The notes under the pieces: model-generated | What the model was told of the DNA's origin: nothing | The model's database searches: none | What the model saw: the letters and a program-made list of their open reading frames with translations, nothing else | Program-made: the position numbers and the translations under genes | Assembly: GCF_006542665.1 (NCBI RefSeq) | Contig: NZ_AP019735.1 | Span: forward strand, 1,860,001 to 1,924,000 | Length of the DNA stretch: 64,000 bases | Direction of reading: 5' to 3' | From: Alistipes communis | Lineage (GTDB): Bacteria > Bacteroidota > Bacteroidia > Bacteroidales > Rikenellaceae | Shown here: one piece after another, positions 44,301 to 54,900 of the stretch | How positions within the stretch are numbered: the stretch's first letter is position 1 | Layout of the letters: every line of letters starts with the position of its first letter

Positions 44301-44428
44301 GTGCAAGGTGCGATGTGCCGGCGGGAACTCTTCGAGTACGGCTCCTTCGGGCTGTCCGTCCGCGGTTTTCGTCTGCCGGCCGATGATACGGTACAGTCGG
44401 AACGTACAGCTCGATGCCTCCGTGCGGA

Positions 44429-47254
44429 TTACTCCGTGCAGCGGCAGACGAGGTTGCGGTCGCCGTAGCCGTTGTCGATTTTCGAGACGTAGGGCCAGAA
44501 CTTCGCCTCGGCGATCCAGCCGAGCGGGAAGGCCGCTTCCCGGCGCGAGTAGGGGTGCGACCACTCGCCGGCGATCTCCACGGCCGTGTGCGGAGCGTTG
44601 CGCACGACGTTGTCCTCCTGTCCGGCGGCCGCTTCGCACTCGCGCTTGATGTGCACGAGCGCCTCCATGAAACGATCCATTTCGGCCTTGGGCTCCGACT
44701 CCGTGGGCTCGACCATCAGCGTTTCGTGCACGGGGAACGAGAGCGTCGGGGCGTGGAAGCCGTAGTCCATCAGTCGGTGGGCGATGTCGCCGCAGTCGAT
44801 GCCGTAGTCGTGTTTGAAATTCGTCAGGTCGAGGATCATCTCGTGCCCCACGCGGCCCGTTTCGCCGCTGTAATAGGTGCGGTACTCCGCGGCCAGTGCC
44901 GACGACATGTAGTTGGCGTTGACGATGGCCATCTCGGTGGCGCGGCGCAGCCCGTCGCCGCCCAGCATCTTGATGTAGCCGTAGGTGATGGGCAGCAGCA
45001 GCGCCGAACCCCACGGGGCCGACGCCACGGCGGTGATGCCTTCGTCGCCGCCCGTCGCGGCGATGGGGTGCGACGGCAGGAAGGGACGCAGGTGCGCGGC
45101 CACGCAGATCGGGCCGACGCCGGGACCGCCGCCGCCGTGCGGCATGGCGAAGGTCTTGTGGAGGTTGAGGTGGCAGACGTCGGCGCCGATGTAGCCCGGA
45201 TTGGTGAGGCCGACCTGCGCGTTCATGTTGGCGCCGTCCATATAGACCTGTCCGCCGGCGTCGTGTACGGCGTCGACGATCTCGCGGATGCGGCTCTCGA
45301 AGACGCCGTGCGTCGAGGGATAGGTCACCATCAGCCCGCACAGCTCCGAGGCGTGTTCTTCGGCCTTGGTTTTGAGGTCGTTGACGTCGATGTTGCCCTT
45401 GGCGTCGCACGCCACCGTGACGATCTTCATGCCTGCCATGGCGGCCGACGCGGGGTTCGTGCCGTGCGCCGAGGCGGGGATCAGGATGACGTTGCGGTAC
45501 CCCTGCCCCTTGGACTGGTGGTAGGCGCGGATGACCATCAACCCTGCGTATTCGCCCGCGGCGCCCGAATTGGGTTGCAGCGAGCAGGCGGCCAGTCCGG
45601 TGATCGTGGCCAGGTCGCGTTCGAGCGCGGCGATCAGCTCCATGTAACCTTCGGCCTGTTCGACGGGTGCGAAGGGGTGCATGTTCTGGAACCCGGCCAG
45701 CGACAGGGGTTGCATGAGTGCCGCCGCGTTGAGTTTCATCGTGCACGACCCCAGCGAGATCATCGAGTCGGCCAGCGAGATGTCGCGGTGTTCCAGCCGC
45801 TTGATGTAGCGCATCAGCGCGCTTTCGCTGCGGTGCGAGCGGAAGACCTCCTCGGTGAGGATCGGCGAGGTGCGGCGCAGCGCTTCGGGCAGCGTGCTCG
45901 GGGCGTGGCTCCTGGCGACTTTGGGTTTGCGTCCCCGCGCCTCGGCGAAGAGGGCCACGACCTCGGCCACCTCGTCGGGGGTGGTCACCTCGTCGAACGA
46001 GAGGCGCACGCGCTCCTCGGAGGGGTAGAAGAAGTTGATGCCCCGTTCGAGAGCGAGCGACTGGATGACGGCCGCTTCGGCCTCGATGTCGAGCGTATCG
46101 AAGAAGTGCTGGTTCGTGAGCTTGTAGCCCAGCGCCGCGAGGGCGCGGGCGGTGTCGCAGGCGGCCGTGTGGGCCGTCTCGGCAGCACGGCGCAGGCCTT
46201 CGGCGCCGTTGTAGACGCAGTAGAAGCCCACCATCGAGGCCATCAGCGCCGAGGCGGTGCAGATGTTCGAGGTGGCGCGCTCGCGCTTGATATGCTGCTC
46301 GCGCATTTGCAGCGCCATGCGCAGGGCGCGGTTGCCCAGCCGGTCGACCGAGACGCCGATGATGCGGCCGGGCATCTGACGTTTGTAGGCCTCGCGCGTG
46401 GCCATGTAGCCCGCGTGCGGGCCGCCGAAGCCCATGGGCGTGCCCAGGCGTTGCGCCGAGCCGACGCAGATGTCGGCGCCCCATTCGCCGGGAGCTTTCA
46501 GCAGTGCCAGCGAGAGCAGGTCGGCCACGGCCGTCACCTTCGCATCGTGCGCGTGCGCCGCTTCGACGAAGGCCGCGTAGTCGCGCACGGCGCCGTCGGC
46601 GGCCGGATACTGCACGACAGCGCCGAACTCCTTGCCCGAGAACTCGTAGCAGTCGTAGTCGTCGACGATGAGCTCGATGCCGAACGGCTCGCTGCGCGTG
46701 AGCAGCAGGTCGAGCGTCTGCGGGAAGAGGTTGCGGTCGACGAAGAGCTGCGTGCGCCCCTCCTTCACCGCGTCGCGGCTGCGCAGGGCGAACATCATGA
46801 GCATCGCCTCGGCCGTCGCCGTCCCCTCGTCCAAGAGCGAGCAGTTGGCGATTTCCATGCCCGTGAGCGAGAGCACGGCGGTCTGGAAATTGAGCAGCGC
46901 TTCCAGACGCCCCTGCGAGATTTCGGCCTGGTAGGGGGTGTAGGAGGTGTACCACGCGGGATTCTCGAAGACGTTGCGCGCCACGGCGGCCGGTACGGCG
47001 CAGGGGTAGTAGCCCATGCCGATGAACGACCGCAGCGGGTGGTTGCGGTCGGCCAGCGCACGGATATGTGCGGCGAATTCGTATTCGCTCATGCCCGCAG
47101 GCAGGTCGAGCGGTTTTTTCAGCCGGATCGACTGGGGGATCACCTGCGCGATCAGTTCGTCGACGCTTCCGACACCGATCGTGTCGAGCATGGCTTTGAG
47201 TTCGTCGGGATTGCTGACGCCGATATGGCGGTCAGCGAATGTATCAAAAGACAT
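44429..47254 (-). CDS. gcvP: Glycine dehydrogenase (decarboxylating), fused P-protein
   Basis: 941 residues from ATG 47254 (MSFDTFADRHIGVSNPDEL). P-protein of the glycine cleavage system: decarboxylates glycine with PLP and passes aminomethyl to lipoyl-GcvH. Single-chain form, with both homologous halves. The PLP lysine is in CHLNLHKTFAMPHGGGGPGVGP (C-terminal half). N-terminal half: RSFIGMGYYPCAVPAAV, ANCSLLDEGTATAEAM. gcvT and gcvH are not next to it. Upstream lies a pair of 27-bp direct repeats. No glycine riboswitch seen. Confidence 0.96.
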   Translation of the reverse strand: MSFDTFADRHIGVSNPDELKAMLDTIGVGSVDELIAQVIPQSIRLKKPLDLPAGMSEYEFAAHIRALADRNHPLRSFIGMGYYPCAVPAAVARNVFENPAWYTSYTPYQAEISQGRLEALLNFQTAVLSLTGMEIANCSLLDEGTATAEAMLMMFALRSRDAVKEGRTQLFVDRNLFPQTLDLLLTRSEPFGIELIVDDYDCYEFSGKEFGAVVQYPAADGAVRDYAAFVEAAHAHDAKVTAVADLLSLALLKAPGEWGADICVGSAQRLGTPMGFGGPHAGYMATREAYKRQMPGRIIGVSVDRLGNRALRMALQMREQHIKRERATSNICTASALMASMVGFYCVYNGAEGLRRAAETAHTAACDTARALAALGYKLTNQHFFDTLDIEAEAAVIQSLALERGINFFYPSEERVRLSFDEVTTPDEVAEVVALFAEARGRKPKVARSHAPSTLPEALRRTSPILTEEVFRSHRSESALMRYIKRLEHRDISLADSMISLGSCTMKLNAAALMQPLSLAGFQNMHPFAPVEQAEGYMELIAALERDLATITGLAACSLQPNSGAAGEYAGLMVIRAYHQSKGQGYRNVILIPASAHGTNPASAAMAGMKIVTVACDAKGNIDVNDLKTKAEEHASELCGLMVTYPSTHGVFESRIREIVDAVHDAGGQVYMDGANMNAQVGLTNPGYIGADVCHLNLHKTFAMPHGGGGPGVGPICVAAHLRPFLPSHPIAATGGDEGITAVASAPWGSALLLPITYGYIKMLGGDGLRRATEMAIVNANYMSSALAAEYRTYYSGETGRVGHEMILDLTNFKHDYGIDCGDIAHRLMDYGFHAPTLSFPVHETLMVEPTESEPKAEMDRFMEALVHIKRECEAAAGQEDNVVRNAPHTAVEIAGEWSHPYSRREAAFPLGWIAEAKFWPYVSKIDNGYGDRNLVCRCTE

Positions 47255-47490
47255 TGTCGGTTGTATTTGAAATTGTTGTACTTGTTTCGGTTGTCGCAGG
47301 ACTCGGGCGGGGCGTAGCCGCTTCGCGGATATCGACATTCCCACCCCGCTGTCCCCTCCCTTCGCTTCGCTCGGTTTCTGCGGCGGCGCCTCGGCATCCC
47401 GCGGGCGGGTGCGCTCGGCTTGCGCGCAGTTGACAAAGGGAGGGGCTTCTCAGGGCCGTATTCTGTCGGTTATGTTTGAAATTGTTGTAC
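47255..47490. repeat. 27-bp direct repeats bounding a GC-rich block
   Basis: Bases 47255-47281 and 47464-47490 agree at 25 of 27 positions (TGTCGGTT...TTTGAAATTGTTGTAC). The first abuts the gcvP start codon; the second lies 8 bp before the stop of the nucleoside kinase. The 182 bp between them are GC-rich with inverted CCCCTCCCTT / AAGGGAGGGG ends (about 47353 and 47446), which resembles a small inserted non-coding element. Confidence 0.65.
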
Positions 47491-47498
47491 GGGTTTTG

Positions 47499-49169
47499 TC
47501 AATACCTGAAACTGCTGCCGCCGATGAATTCGCGCAGCAGCGAGGTGGGCGGAATCTCGGCGGGATCGATCGGGATGAAGTTGTCGAGGAATTTCAACAG
47601 CCGCTTGGCCTCGCCGTATTCGGGCACCGTATCGGGCACCTCGCGCAGGATACGTTCGGCATAGGGGCGCAGCACCGAGATCTCGTAGAAAAGCGACGAG
47701 TTGAACATCACGTCGGCGTTCTCCTGATAGGGGAAGATGTGCTTCTCCTCGCCGCGCCGCACGCTCTCCCAGCGTGCGAGCGTCGCCTGCGCGTTGTGGC
47801 CGCGCGTGGCGTTGTCGCGCACCATGCGGCGCAGCAGGCGGTTGTCGGTGGTGGCGATGCGCGAGAGGTTGTCCATCGACACCGACGTGAAGCACGAGAT
47901 GTAGATCTTGAACTTCATGTGGTCGGGGATGCTCGGCGTGAGGCGCGGGTTGAGTCCGTGGATGCCTTCGACGATCAGCACCGACCGGTCGTCGAGCCGC
48001 AGCGGATTGTCGTGCCACTGGCGTTTGCCGGTGATGAAGTCGTAGCGCGGCACGGGAAGGCTCTCGCCGGCGAAGAGGCGTTGCAGGTGGTCGTTGAAGA
48101 GTCTGAGGTCGATGGCTTCGAGCGCTTCGTAGTCGTACTCGCCGTCGGCGTCGCGCGGGGTCTTGTCTCGGTTGACGAAATAGTCGTCGAGCGAGATGAG
48201 CACGGGGTTCAGCCCCAGGATGCGCAGCTGGATGCCCAGACGCTTGGCCGAGGTGGTCTTGCCGCTCGACGAGGGGCCGGAGATGAGTACCATGCGCGTT
48301 CCCTGCGAGCGGTTGGCCGCGGCGATCGTGTCGGCGATACGCGCCAGCCGTTTCTCGTGGAAGGCTTCGGCGATCTTGATGAGCTCCGAGGCGTCGCCCG
48401 CCAGCACCTTGGCGTTGAGCCGGCCGACAGTCGGTACGCCCATGATGTCGACCCACTCCTTGTACTGGTGGAAGATGTCGAACAGCTTGTCCTGCGCCAC
48501 GAGCGGTTTGAGCGCGTCGGGGTGGCTGCGTCCGGGCAGTACGACGTAGAAACCGTTGTAGTAGGGGCGGATGTCGAACAGGCGGATGTAGTCGGTCGAC
48601 GGGGCGAGCGCGCCGTAGAAGTAGCCCTTCATGTCGCCCAGCGAGTAGAGCGTGCTGTAAAGGCGCGGTCGGGTGTTGAGCAGCTCGGTCTTGTCGTCGA
48701 ATCCCAGCCGCGTGAATTCCATTGCGGCGTCGATCGACCGTACGCGGCTGCGGATGATCGGAATCGCCGCGTCGACCAGCTCCTCCATGCGGGTGCGGAT
48801 GGCTTCGGCCTCCCGGGCGGAGATGCCGTCGCGCCCCTCGATTTCGCAGTAGAAGCCGCGCAGCATCGAGTGGCGGATGTAGAACTTGTGTTCGGGATAG
48901 AGCTCGCGGACGGCCCGCTGGAGGATGAACGACGCCGTGCGTTCGTAGACGCGGATGCCTTCGAAGTGTGTGGCGTCGATATAACGCACCGTGATCGGGG
49001 TGTATACCTTGTAGTTCAGTTCCTTGATGCGGTTGTTGACGTAGGCCGCCAGGTAGGGGTGCGGTCCCTTGGGCAGGTATTGCCGCTGGATGTCGAGCAG
49101 CGACGTTCCCATTTCGACCTCGATCGTGCGGTCGAGGTTCTCGCAGATGACTTGGATAAGATCTCTCAT
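47499..49169 (-). CDS. Nucleoside (uridine) kinase with N-terminal TGS/ThrRS-like domains
   Basis: 556 residues from ATG 49169. N-terminal ~65 residues: ubiquitin-like TGS fold (GTSLLDIQRQYLPKG); then a ThrRS second-additional-domain-like region (LQRAVRELYPEHKFYIRHSMLRGFYCEIEG); C-terminal P-loop kinase of the uridine kinase/PRK group with LISGPSSSGKTTSAKRLG, SLDDYFVNRDKTP and LIVEGIHGLNP. Phosphorylates uridine or a similar nucleoside. The three-part build is known from Bacteroidetes and clostridia. Its promoter is inside a palindromic repeat at 49192. Confidence 0.9.
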   Translation of the reverse strand: MRDLIQVICENLDRTIEVEMGTSLLDIQRQYLPKGPHPYLAAYVNNRIKELNYKVYTPITVRYIDATHFEGIRVYERTASFILQRAVRELYPEHKFYIRHSMLRGFYCEIEGRDGISAREAEAIRTRMEELVDAAIPIIRSRVRSIDAAMEFTRLGFDDKTELLNTRPRLYSTLYSLGDMKGYFYGALAPSTDYIRLFDIRPYYNGFYVVLPGRSHPDALKPLVAQDKLFDIFHQYKEWVDIMGVPTVGRLNAKVLAGDASELIKIAEAFHEKRLARIADTIAAANRSQGTRMVLISGPSSSGKTTSAKRLGIQLRILGLNPVLISLDDYFVNRDKTPRDADGEYDYEALEAIDLRLFNDHLQRLFAGESLPVPRYDFITGKRQWHDNPLRLDDRSVLIVEGIHGLNPRLTPSIPDHMKFKIYISCFTSVSMDNLSRIATTDNRLLRRMVRDNATRGHNAQATLARWESVRRGEEKHIFPYQENADVMFNSSLFYEISVLRPYAERILREVPDTVPEYGEAKRLLKFLDNFIPIDPAEIPPTSLLREFIGGSSFRY

Positions 49170-49191
49170 GAGGTATGGGGCAAAAGGTGCG

Positions 49192-49245
49192 TAAAGATAC
49201 GAATAAGCCGGGAGCGATGCAAATTTATTTGCGGTTGCCGGGGCG
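49192..49245 (-). repeat. Palindromic promoter-bearing repeat, copy 6
   Basis: Hairpin GCAAAT-TT-ATTTGC (49219-49232); minus-strand TTTG, 20-bp spacer, TATCTTTA (49199-49192). Promoter of the nucleoside kinase; same layout as the rnz copy. Confidence 0.75.
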
Positions 49246-49315
49246 GAAGTAGCTGAGACGCAGCCGACGGTAACGATAATTATTTGTGTCGGCAAGCGTG
49301 CCTGTTCCCGGGCGG

Positions 49316-50122
49316 TCAGCTTTCCGCAGGCAGCCGGATTTCGAGCAGTACCGGCAGATGATCCGATGCGCGGGCGGCGTCGCCCGCCTCGAAACGGTGC
49401 AGGACGCGCGCGCCGACCGTTTCGCACGTGACGCCGTTGTCGAGTTGCAGGATGTAGTCGATGCACTTTTTCGGATCGTGCGAGGGGTAGGTGCCCCCGT
49501 CGGTGGGCGTCAGTACCGTCCAGGCCTCCTGCAACGCGCGGAGCGTTCCGGAGTCGGGGAGGGCGTTCAGGTCGCCGCCCAGAAAGACGGGTTTGGACGC
49601 CTCGGCGTAGCGTTCGCGCATCACGCGGTTGATGACGGCGACCTGATCGCGCTGCGCTGCGGCCGACGTATGGTCGAGGTGGGTGGTGGCGATCACGTAC
49701 CGCGCCAGTTCGACGACCGTCAGCACGCGCGGCTCCGCACCTTCTCCCCGCGGCAGGGCGACGGTGAAATGGTCGAGGATGCGCTCGCGGGTCATGACGC
49801 CGACGCCGTAGCTTCCGCCCCGATAGGGCATGGCGCGGCCGAAGCGGTAGTCCCAGCCGCCCATGGCCCGGGCGATGCGTTCGAGTTGGAAAACGCCGCC
49901 CGTGCGGGTCGTGCAACTGTCGAGTTCGTTGAGGCAGACGGCGTCGGCACCGACCTCCCGCATCATTTCGGCCACGAGCGGGTAGTCGTCGGCGATGTAC
50001 TTGTTGAAGGTGCCTGCGTTGTAGGTCACCAGCCGTACCGTCTCCGCCGGTCGGGAATCGCCGCAGCCGGCCAAAAGAAACATGAGGCCGAGCAGCGGCG
50101 GAAACATTCGGAATTTATTCAT
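49316..50122 (-). CDS. Lipoprotein of the endonuclease/exonuclease/phosphatase family
   Basis: 268 residues from ATG 50122, opening a lipoprotein signal (LLGLMFLLAGCGDS). EEP-fold marks: LVTYNAGTF, VCLNELDS (metal Glu), ATTHLDHTS, FLGGDLNALPDSG, KKCIDYILQL, and ASDHLPVLLEI at the end, all catalytic positions present. It hydrolyses a phosphodiester or phosphomonoester outside the cytoplasm; nuclease or phosphatase cannot be separated by eye. Promoter -7 box TAACTTTG at 50153-50146. Divergent from a secreted nucleotidase, so the pair may serve nucleotide scavenging. Confidence 0.88.
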   Translation of the reverse strand: MNKFRMFPPLLGLMFLLAGCGDSRPAETVRLVTYNAGTFNKYIADDYPLVAEMMREVGADAVCLNELDSCTTRTGGVFQLERIARAMGGWDYRFGRAMPYRGGSYGVGVMTRERILDHFTVALPRGEGAEPRVLTVVELARYVIATTHLDHTSAAAQRDQVAVINRVMRERYAEASKPVFLGGDLNALPDSGTLRALQEAWTVLTPTDGGTYPSHDPKKCIDYILQLDNGVTCETVGARVLHRFEAGDAARASDHLPVLLEIRLPAES

Positions 50123-50145
50123 GGTTCGCAAGGTTGGGTTTCCTA

Positions 50146-50153
50146 CAAAGTTA
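50146..50153 (-). promoter_or_regulatory. -7 box of the EEP lipoprotein gene
   Basis: TAACTTTG on the minus strand, 24 nt upstream of the ATG. Confidence 0.55.
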
Positions 50154-50274
50154 CGCATTTTTTTTCGCCGGATTCGCTCCGCATCGCCCTTTTTTGCAGG
50201 TCTGCCGTTGCGGCAGGGTTTGTGTGCGGCGGGAAGGCCGTGCCCGTCGGCCGGCGAAAGAAAACGTCGGAAAA

Positions 50275-50306
50275 TTTGGAGGATCGACGGGGAGTCTCTA
50301 TCTTTG
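50275..50306 (+). promoter_or_regulatory. Promoter of the nucleotidase gene
   Basis: TTTG (50275-50278), 20-bp spacer, TATCTTTG (50299-50306): a perfect match to the Bacteroidetes consensus. Confidence 0.8.
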
Positions 50307-50366
50307 TCTTCCCCATTATAATAAAGTGGGTTCTGGCCGGATGAATTCGAAAAAAGAGATACGTGT

Positions 50367-51773
50367 ATGATGAAAAAATCGTTATTTGGCGCATTGCTGC
50401 TCTTCGTGCTGGCGGCTTGCTCGCCGCGCATGGAGACGGTGGTGATTCTTTCGACCAACGACATCCACGCCCATATCGAGAAGTTCCCGCAGCTGGCCGA
50501 AGCCGTCAAGAAGTGCCGCGATACGGTGAAGAACGTGATTCTGGTCGATGCGGGCGACCGCTGGACGGGCAACGTCTACTGCGATCGAGCCGCCGAGCCG
50601 CGCCGGCCGATCATCGATCTGATGAACCGCCTGCGTTACGACGTGGCGACCTTCGGCAACCACGAGTTCGACGCCGGACAGGCTTTTCTGGGCGTGCGCA
50701 CCGCGCAGTGCCGGTTTCCGGTCGTCTGCGCCAATATCGTAAGCGATACGGCGACCTTTCCCCAGCCGGCGCCCTATGCGATCGTCGAGCGGGGCGGCCG
50801 CAGGATCGGCTTCGTGGCCTCGGTGACCAACTACGACCACAACAACCATCCGGCGGGGCACGACGAGAATTTCGCGGGGCTGACCTTCACGGACGCGGTG
50901 GATGCCGTGGCCGACCGGCAGTCGCTGCGCGACGAGTGCGACGCGCTGGTCGCCCTGACCCATATCGGGACGAAGAAAGACCGCGTGCTGGCCGAAAAGG
51001 CGCCGCGTTACGACGTGATCGTGGGCGGGCACAGCCACGACGAGACAAACGAGACGGTCGGCGGCGTGCTGGTGACGCAGACGGGCAAGAATCTCGACAA
51101 CGTGGGCGTCACGGTGCTCCGCTTCCGCGGCGACGAACTGGTGGAGAAGAGCTTCCGGCTGGTGCCGCTGGCGGGCTACGAACCCGCACCCGCCTACCAG
51201 CGGATGGTCGAAGGTTATTACAGCGATCCGGCGCTTCGGGCGAAGGTGGCCGACCTGCGCGGCCGGCTGGACAAGACCGGGCTGGCCAACGTCTTTACCG
51301 AGGCGGTGCGCGAGGCGGGCAAGGCCGACGTCGGTATCTACCACATCGGCGGCGTGCGGCTCGATTCGCTTGCGGGCGAGGTCGTGGCGGCCGATATCTA
51401 CAACCTCGATCCTTTCGGCTCCAAACTGGTGACGGCCGAGATGACGGCCGACGAGCTGGCGCGGCTGGTGAAGACCAAATTCAACGATACGGTCAACCTC
51501 GACGAGTCGCACCGCATCGACATCTACATGACCACCCCTTATGTGATCCGTACCGACGAGCGGTTCGAGGCGCAGTCGGTCGCTTTCCCCGAACTGAAAC
51601 CCGGCCGCCGCTACCGCGTGGCGATGGGCGACTACATTTTCAAGACCTATTCCGGTCTCGATTATACCGACGGAGCTCCTACCGGGACGCTGTTGACCGA
51701 CGTATTGGATTCATATTTGCGCGCCCGCTCGCCGCTGGCGCCCGACAACGAACCCCGTCAGCGGATCGAGTAG
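50367..51773 (+). CDS. 5'-nucleotidase / 2',3'-cyclic phosphodiesterase-type lipoprotein
   Basis: 468 residues with a lipoprotein signal (LFGALLLFVLAACSP). Metallophosphoesterase core: ILSTNDIHAHIEKFPQL, LVDAGDRWTGN, TFGNHEFDAGQ, ALTHIGTKKD and VIVGGHSHDETNE give the dimetal ligands. The C-terminal 5'-nucleotidase domain (about 260-450) follows, with GGVRLDSLAGEVVAADIYNLDPF. It dephosphorylates nucleotides outside the inner membrane. A second ATG (50370) is equally possible. Confidence 0.92.
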   Translation: MMKKSLFGALLLFVLAACSPRMETVVILSTNDIHAHIEKFPQLAEAVKKCRDTVKNVILVDAGDRWTGNVYCDRAAEPRRPIIDLMNRLRYDVATFGNHEFDAGQAFLGVRTAQCRFPVVCANIVSDTATFPQPAPYAIVERGGRRIGFVASVTNYDHNNHPAGHDENFAGLTFTDAVDAVADRQSLRDECDALVALTHIGTKKDRVLAEKAPRYDVIVGGHSHDETNETVGGVLVTQTGKNLDNVGVTVLRFRGDELVEKSFRLVPLAGYEPAPAYQRMVEGYYSDPALRAKVADLRGRLDKTGLANVFTEAVREAGKADVGIYHIGGVRLDSLAGEVVAADIYNLDPFGSKLVTAEMTADELARLVKTKFNDTVNLDESHRIDIYMTTPYVIRTDERFEAQSVAFPELKPGRRYRVAMGDYIFKTYSGLDYTDGAPTGTLLTDVLDSYLRARSPLAPDNEPRQRIE

Positions 51774-51802
51774 CAACCGGCTGACGCATAGGGTGAAATC
51801 GG

Positions 51803-51836
51803 ATCGCAGGGAGCGCAGTTCCCTGCGATTTTTTTA
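51803..51836 (+). terminator. Terminator of the nucleotidase gene
   Basis: ATCGCAGGGA / TCCCTGCGAT with a 7-nt loop, then seven T. Confidence 0.9.
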
Positions 51837-51878
51837 TTTCACAAATTGATATATCGTTTATATTTTCGGACAGGGCGC

Positions 51879-51909
51879 TTGTGCTGCGCGGTTTTATTCT
51901 CTAATTTTG
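51879..51909 (+). promoter_or_regulatory. Promoter of the GH38 gene
   Basis: TTG (51879-51881), 20-bp spacer, TAATTTTG (51902-51909), about 47 bp before the ATG. Confidence 0.7.
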
Positions 51910-51956
51910 CCGATACTCGAATGTAATGAAACTATCAATCTAATTTTTTTCGAACG

Positions 51957-54900
51957 ATGAAACTTTTTCGACTGTTTGTCGTCGCGTGCATCCTGACGTT
52001 CTGCGCCGGACGTGCCGCGGCGCAGGAGCAGGAGACGCCCGCACCCAAGACCTACAAGATCTATGCGGTGTGCGACGCGCATCTCGACACCCAGTGGAAC
52101 TGGGACCTGACCCACACCATCCGGGAATACATTCCGCGCATCCTCTTCCAGAACCTCTGGATGCTGGAGCGGTATCCCGATTACAAGTTCAATTTCGAGG
52201 GCGGCATCATCTACCGATGGATGAAGGAGTACTATCCGCTGCACTACGCCCGTTTGCAGAAGTATATCGACGAGGGGCGCTGGCACATCAGCGGCGCGTC
52301 GTGGAATGCCAACGACCCCAACATGCCTTCGGCCGAGTCGTTCATCCGCAACATCCTGCAAGGACAGGAGCTCTACAAGCGCGAGTTCGGCGTGCGTTCG
52401 ACCGACATCTTCCTGCCCGACTGCTTCGGGTTCGGGTACACGCTGCCTTCGCTGGCGGCCCACTGCGGCCTGATCGGTTTCTCGACCCAGAAGCTGAGCT
52501 GGCGCAAGCACGACTTCTTCCCCGACGCACCCTATCACAAGAAGAACCCCTTCTCGTGGGGCGTATGGTACGGTATCGACGGGCAGTCGCTCATGGCGGC
52601 CTTCGATACGGGCGGGTATACCGCCGAACTGCCGGCCGACGCGGGGTATAACAAGGATTTCATCCGCCGCGCTTCGAACGGCTTCGACAATACGGCCATG
52701 CGCTATTACAGCGGCGGCCACCTGCACGGCACGACCAACTGCGGCGACAAGGGCAACAGCGGCACGGTGACCACCGCGCGCCGCATGGCCGAGGCCATGG
52801 CCGACCCCGATGCGCCGGTGCAACTCATCAGCGCCACGAGCGACCAGCTCTTCCTCGATTATATGGATCGCCGCGACGAACTGCCGACCTACGACGGCGA
52901 ACTGCTCATGGACGTACATGCCGGCGGCTGCTACACCTCGCAGGGAGCGATGAAGTACTACAACCGCCGCAACGAGGAGCTGCTGGGCGCCGCCGAGCGC
53001 GCCGCCGTGGCGGCCGACTGGCTGGGCGCGAAACCCTACGACCGTGCGAAGCTCAACGAAGTGTGGCAGCGCGTGCTGTGGCATCAGTTCCACGACGACC
53101 TGACGGGTACGAGCATCGCCGACGCCTACCGTTATTCGTGGAACGACGAACTGATCTCGCTGCAACAGGCTACCGAGGTCATGACGGCGGCCGTCGGTGC
53201 GCTGAGCCATTCGCTCGACACGCGGGTGAAGGGTACGCCCGTGGTGGTCTACAATCCCGTGACCTACGACCTGCGCGATCTGGTGGAGGCCGAAGTGCCG
53301 CTCGACGCCCGTGCCAAGGGGGTGGCCGTCTATGCGCCTTCGGGCAGGCGGGTGGCGGCGCAGATTCTGTCGCGCGAGGGCGACCGGGCGCGCATCCTCT
53401 TCGCCGCCGACGTCAAGGCGGCGGGATATGCCGTCTACGACGTGCGCCCCGCTTCGGGCGTTGCGAAATCGTCGGCGCTGAAAGCGTCGGAGCGGACGCT
53501 CGAAAACCGGATCTACCGCGTCGAGCTGGACGCCAACGGCGATATCCGCTCGATCCGCGACAAGCGTGCCGGCCGCGAGCTGGTGGCCGAGGGCAAGGCA
53601 TTCCGCATGGCGGTCTTCGAGGGCAACCCGTCGAACCGCTATCCGGCGTGGGAGATCATGAAGGAGACGATGGACAAGCCCGGGCGTCCGATCGACGGCG
53701 ACGTGCGCATTTCGATCGCCGAACAGGGGCCCGTGCGCGCCACGCTCAAAGTGGAGCGCAGTTACGGTCCCTCGAAGTTCGTGCAGTACGTGTCACTGAC
53801 CGACGGCGGCGACGACGACCGCATCGACGTGCGCAACACGGTCGACTGGTCGAGCCGCAACGTGCTGCTGAAAGCCGAATTCCCTTGTGCCGTGGCCAAC
53901 GCGAAGGCGGCTTACGACCTCGGACTGGGCTTCATCGAGCGCGGCAACAACACCGAAACGGCCTATGAAGTGCCTGCCCAGAAATGGGTCGATCTGACGG
54001 ATGCCGACGGCAGCTACGGCGTGACGATTCTCAACGACTGCAAATACGGCTGGGACAAGCCGGCGGACAATACGCTGCGCCTGACGCTGCTCCATACCCC
54101 TTCGACCGAGAAGCGCTATGCGCACCAGCGGACGCTCGATCACGGCGTACACCACTATACCTACTCGATCGTGGGACACACGGGCGCCCGCACGGAGGAT
54201 GCGCTCGTGGCGGGCGAGGCGCTCAACATGCCGCTCGTGGCCTTCGTCGCGCCGAAACATGCGGGGCATCTGGGCCGCACCTTCTCGATGCTCGCTGCGT
54301 CGACCCCGCAGATCGGCGTGCGTGCGCTCAAAGCTGCCGAGGACGGCGACGGCTACATCGTGCGCTGCTACGAGACGACGGGCAATCCCGTCGAGGGGGC
54401 GCGCATCACCTTCCCGGCGGCGATCGTCTCGGCCGAGGAGTGCAACGGTATCGAGGAGCGCATCGGCGACGCCGCGTTCGAGGGGCGTTCGCTCGTGGTT
54501 TCGGCCGGAAAGTTCGCCCCCAAGACCTACCGCGTGCGGCTGGCCGAGCCGGCCGTGCGGTCGACGCTCGCGATCGACAACGCGCCCGTGAAGCTCGACT
54601 ACGACATCACGGCCTACACCACCGACGAGTTCTTCACCTACTATACGATCGACAAGGCGCTGGGTTCGTTCGCCGCCGAGCTGATTCCCGCCACGGTCGA
54701 GTGCGACGGCGTGACCTTCGCCATGGGCGAAGCCAACACCGACGACGCCGTGCTCTGCAACGGCCAGACCGTCGCGCTGCCCGCCGACCGGACCTATACG
54801 AAGCTCTATGTGCTGGCGTCGGCCGTCGAAGAGCCGCGCACGGCCGAGTTCCGCGTGGGCGATCGCACCTACGAGGCCGAAGTGCCGCTATGGAAAGGTT

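Noticed and set aside
47255..47498. Glycine riboswitch before gcvP
   Set aside because: I looked for the paired glycine aptamer cores and found only the direct repeats and GC-rich inverted motifs.
49170..49916. Upstream extension of the nucleoside kinase frame
   Set aside because: It crosses the promoter at 49192 and overlaps the EEP gene; the TGS domain begins at ATG 49169.
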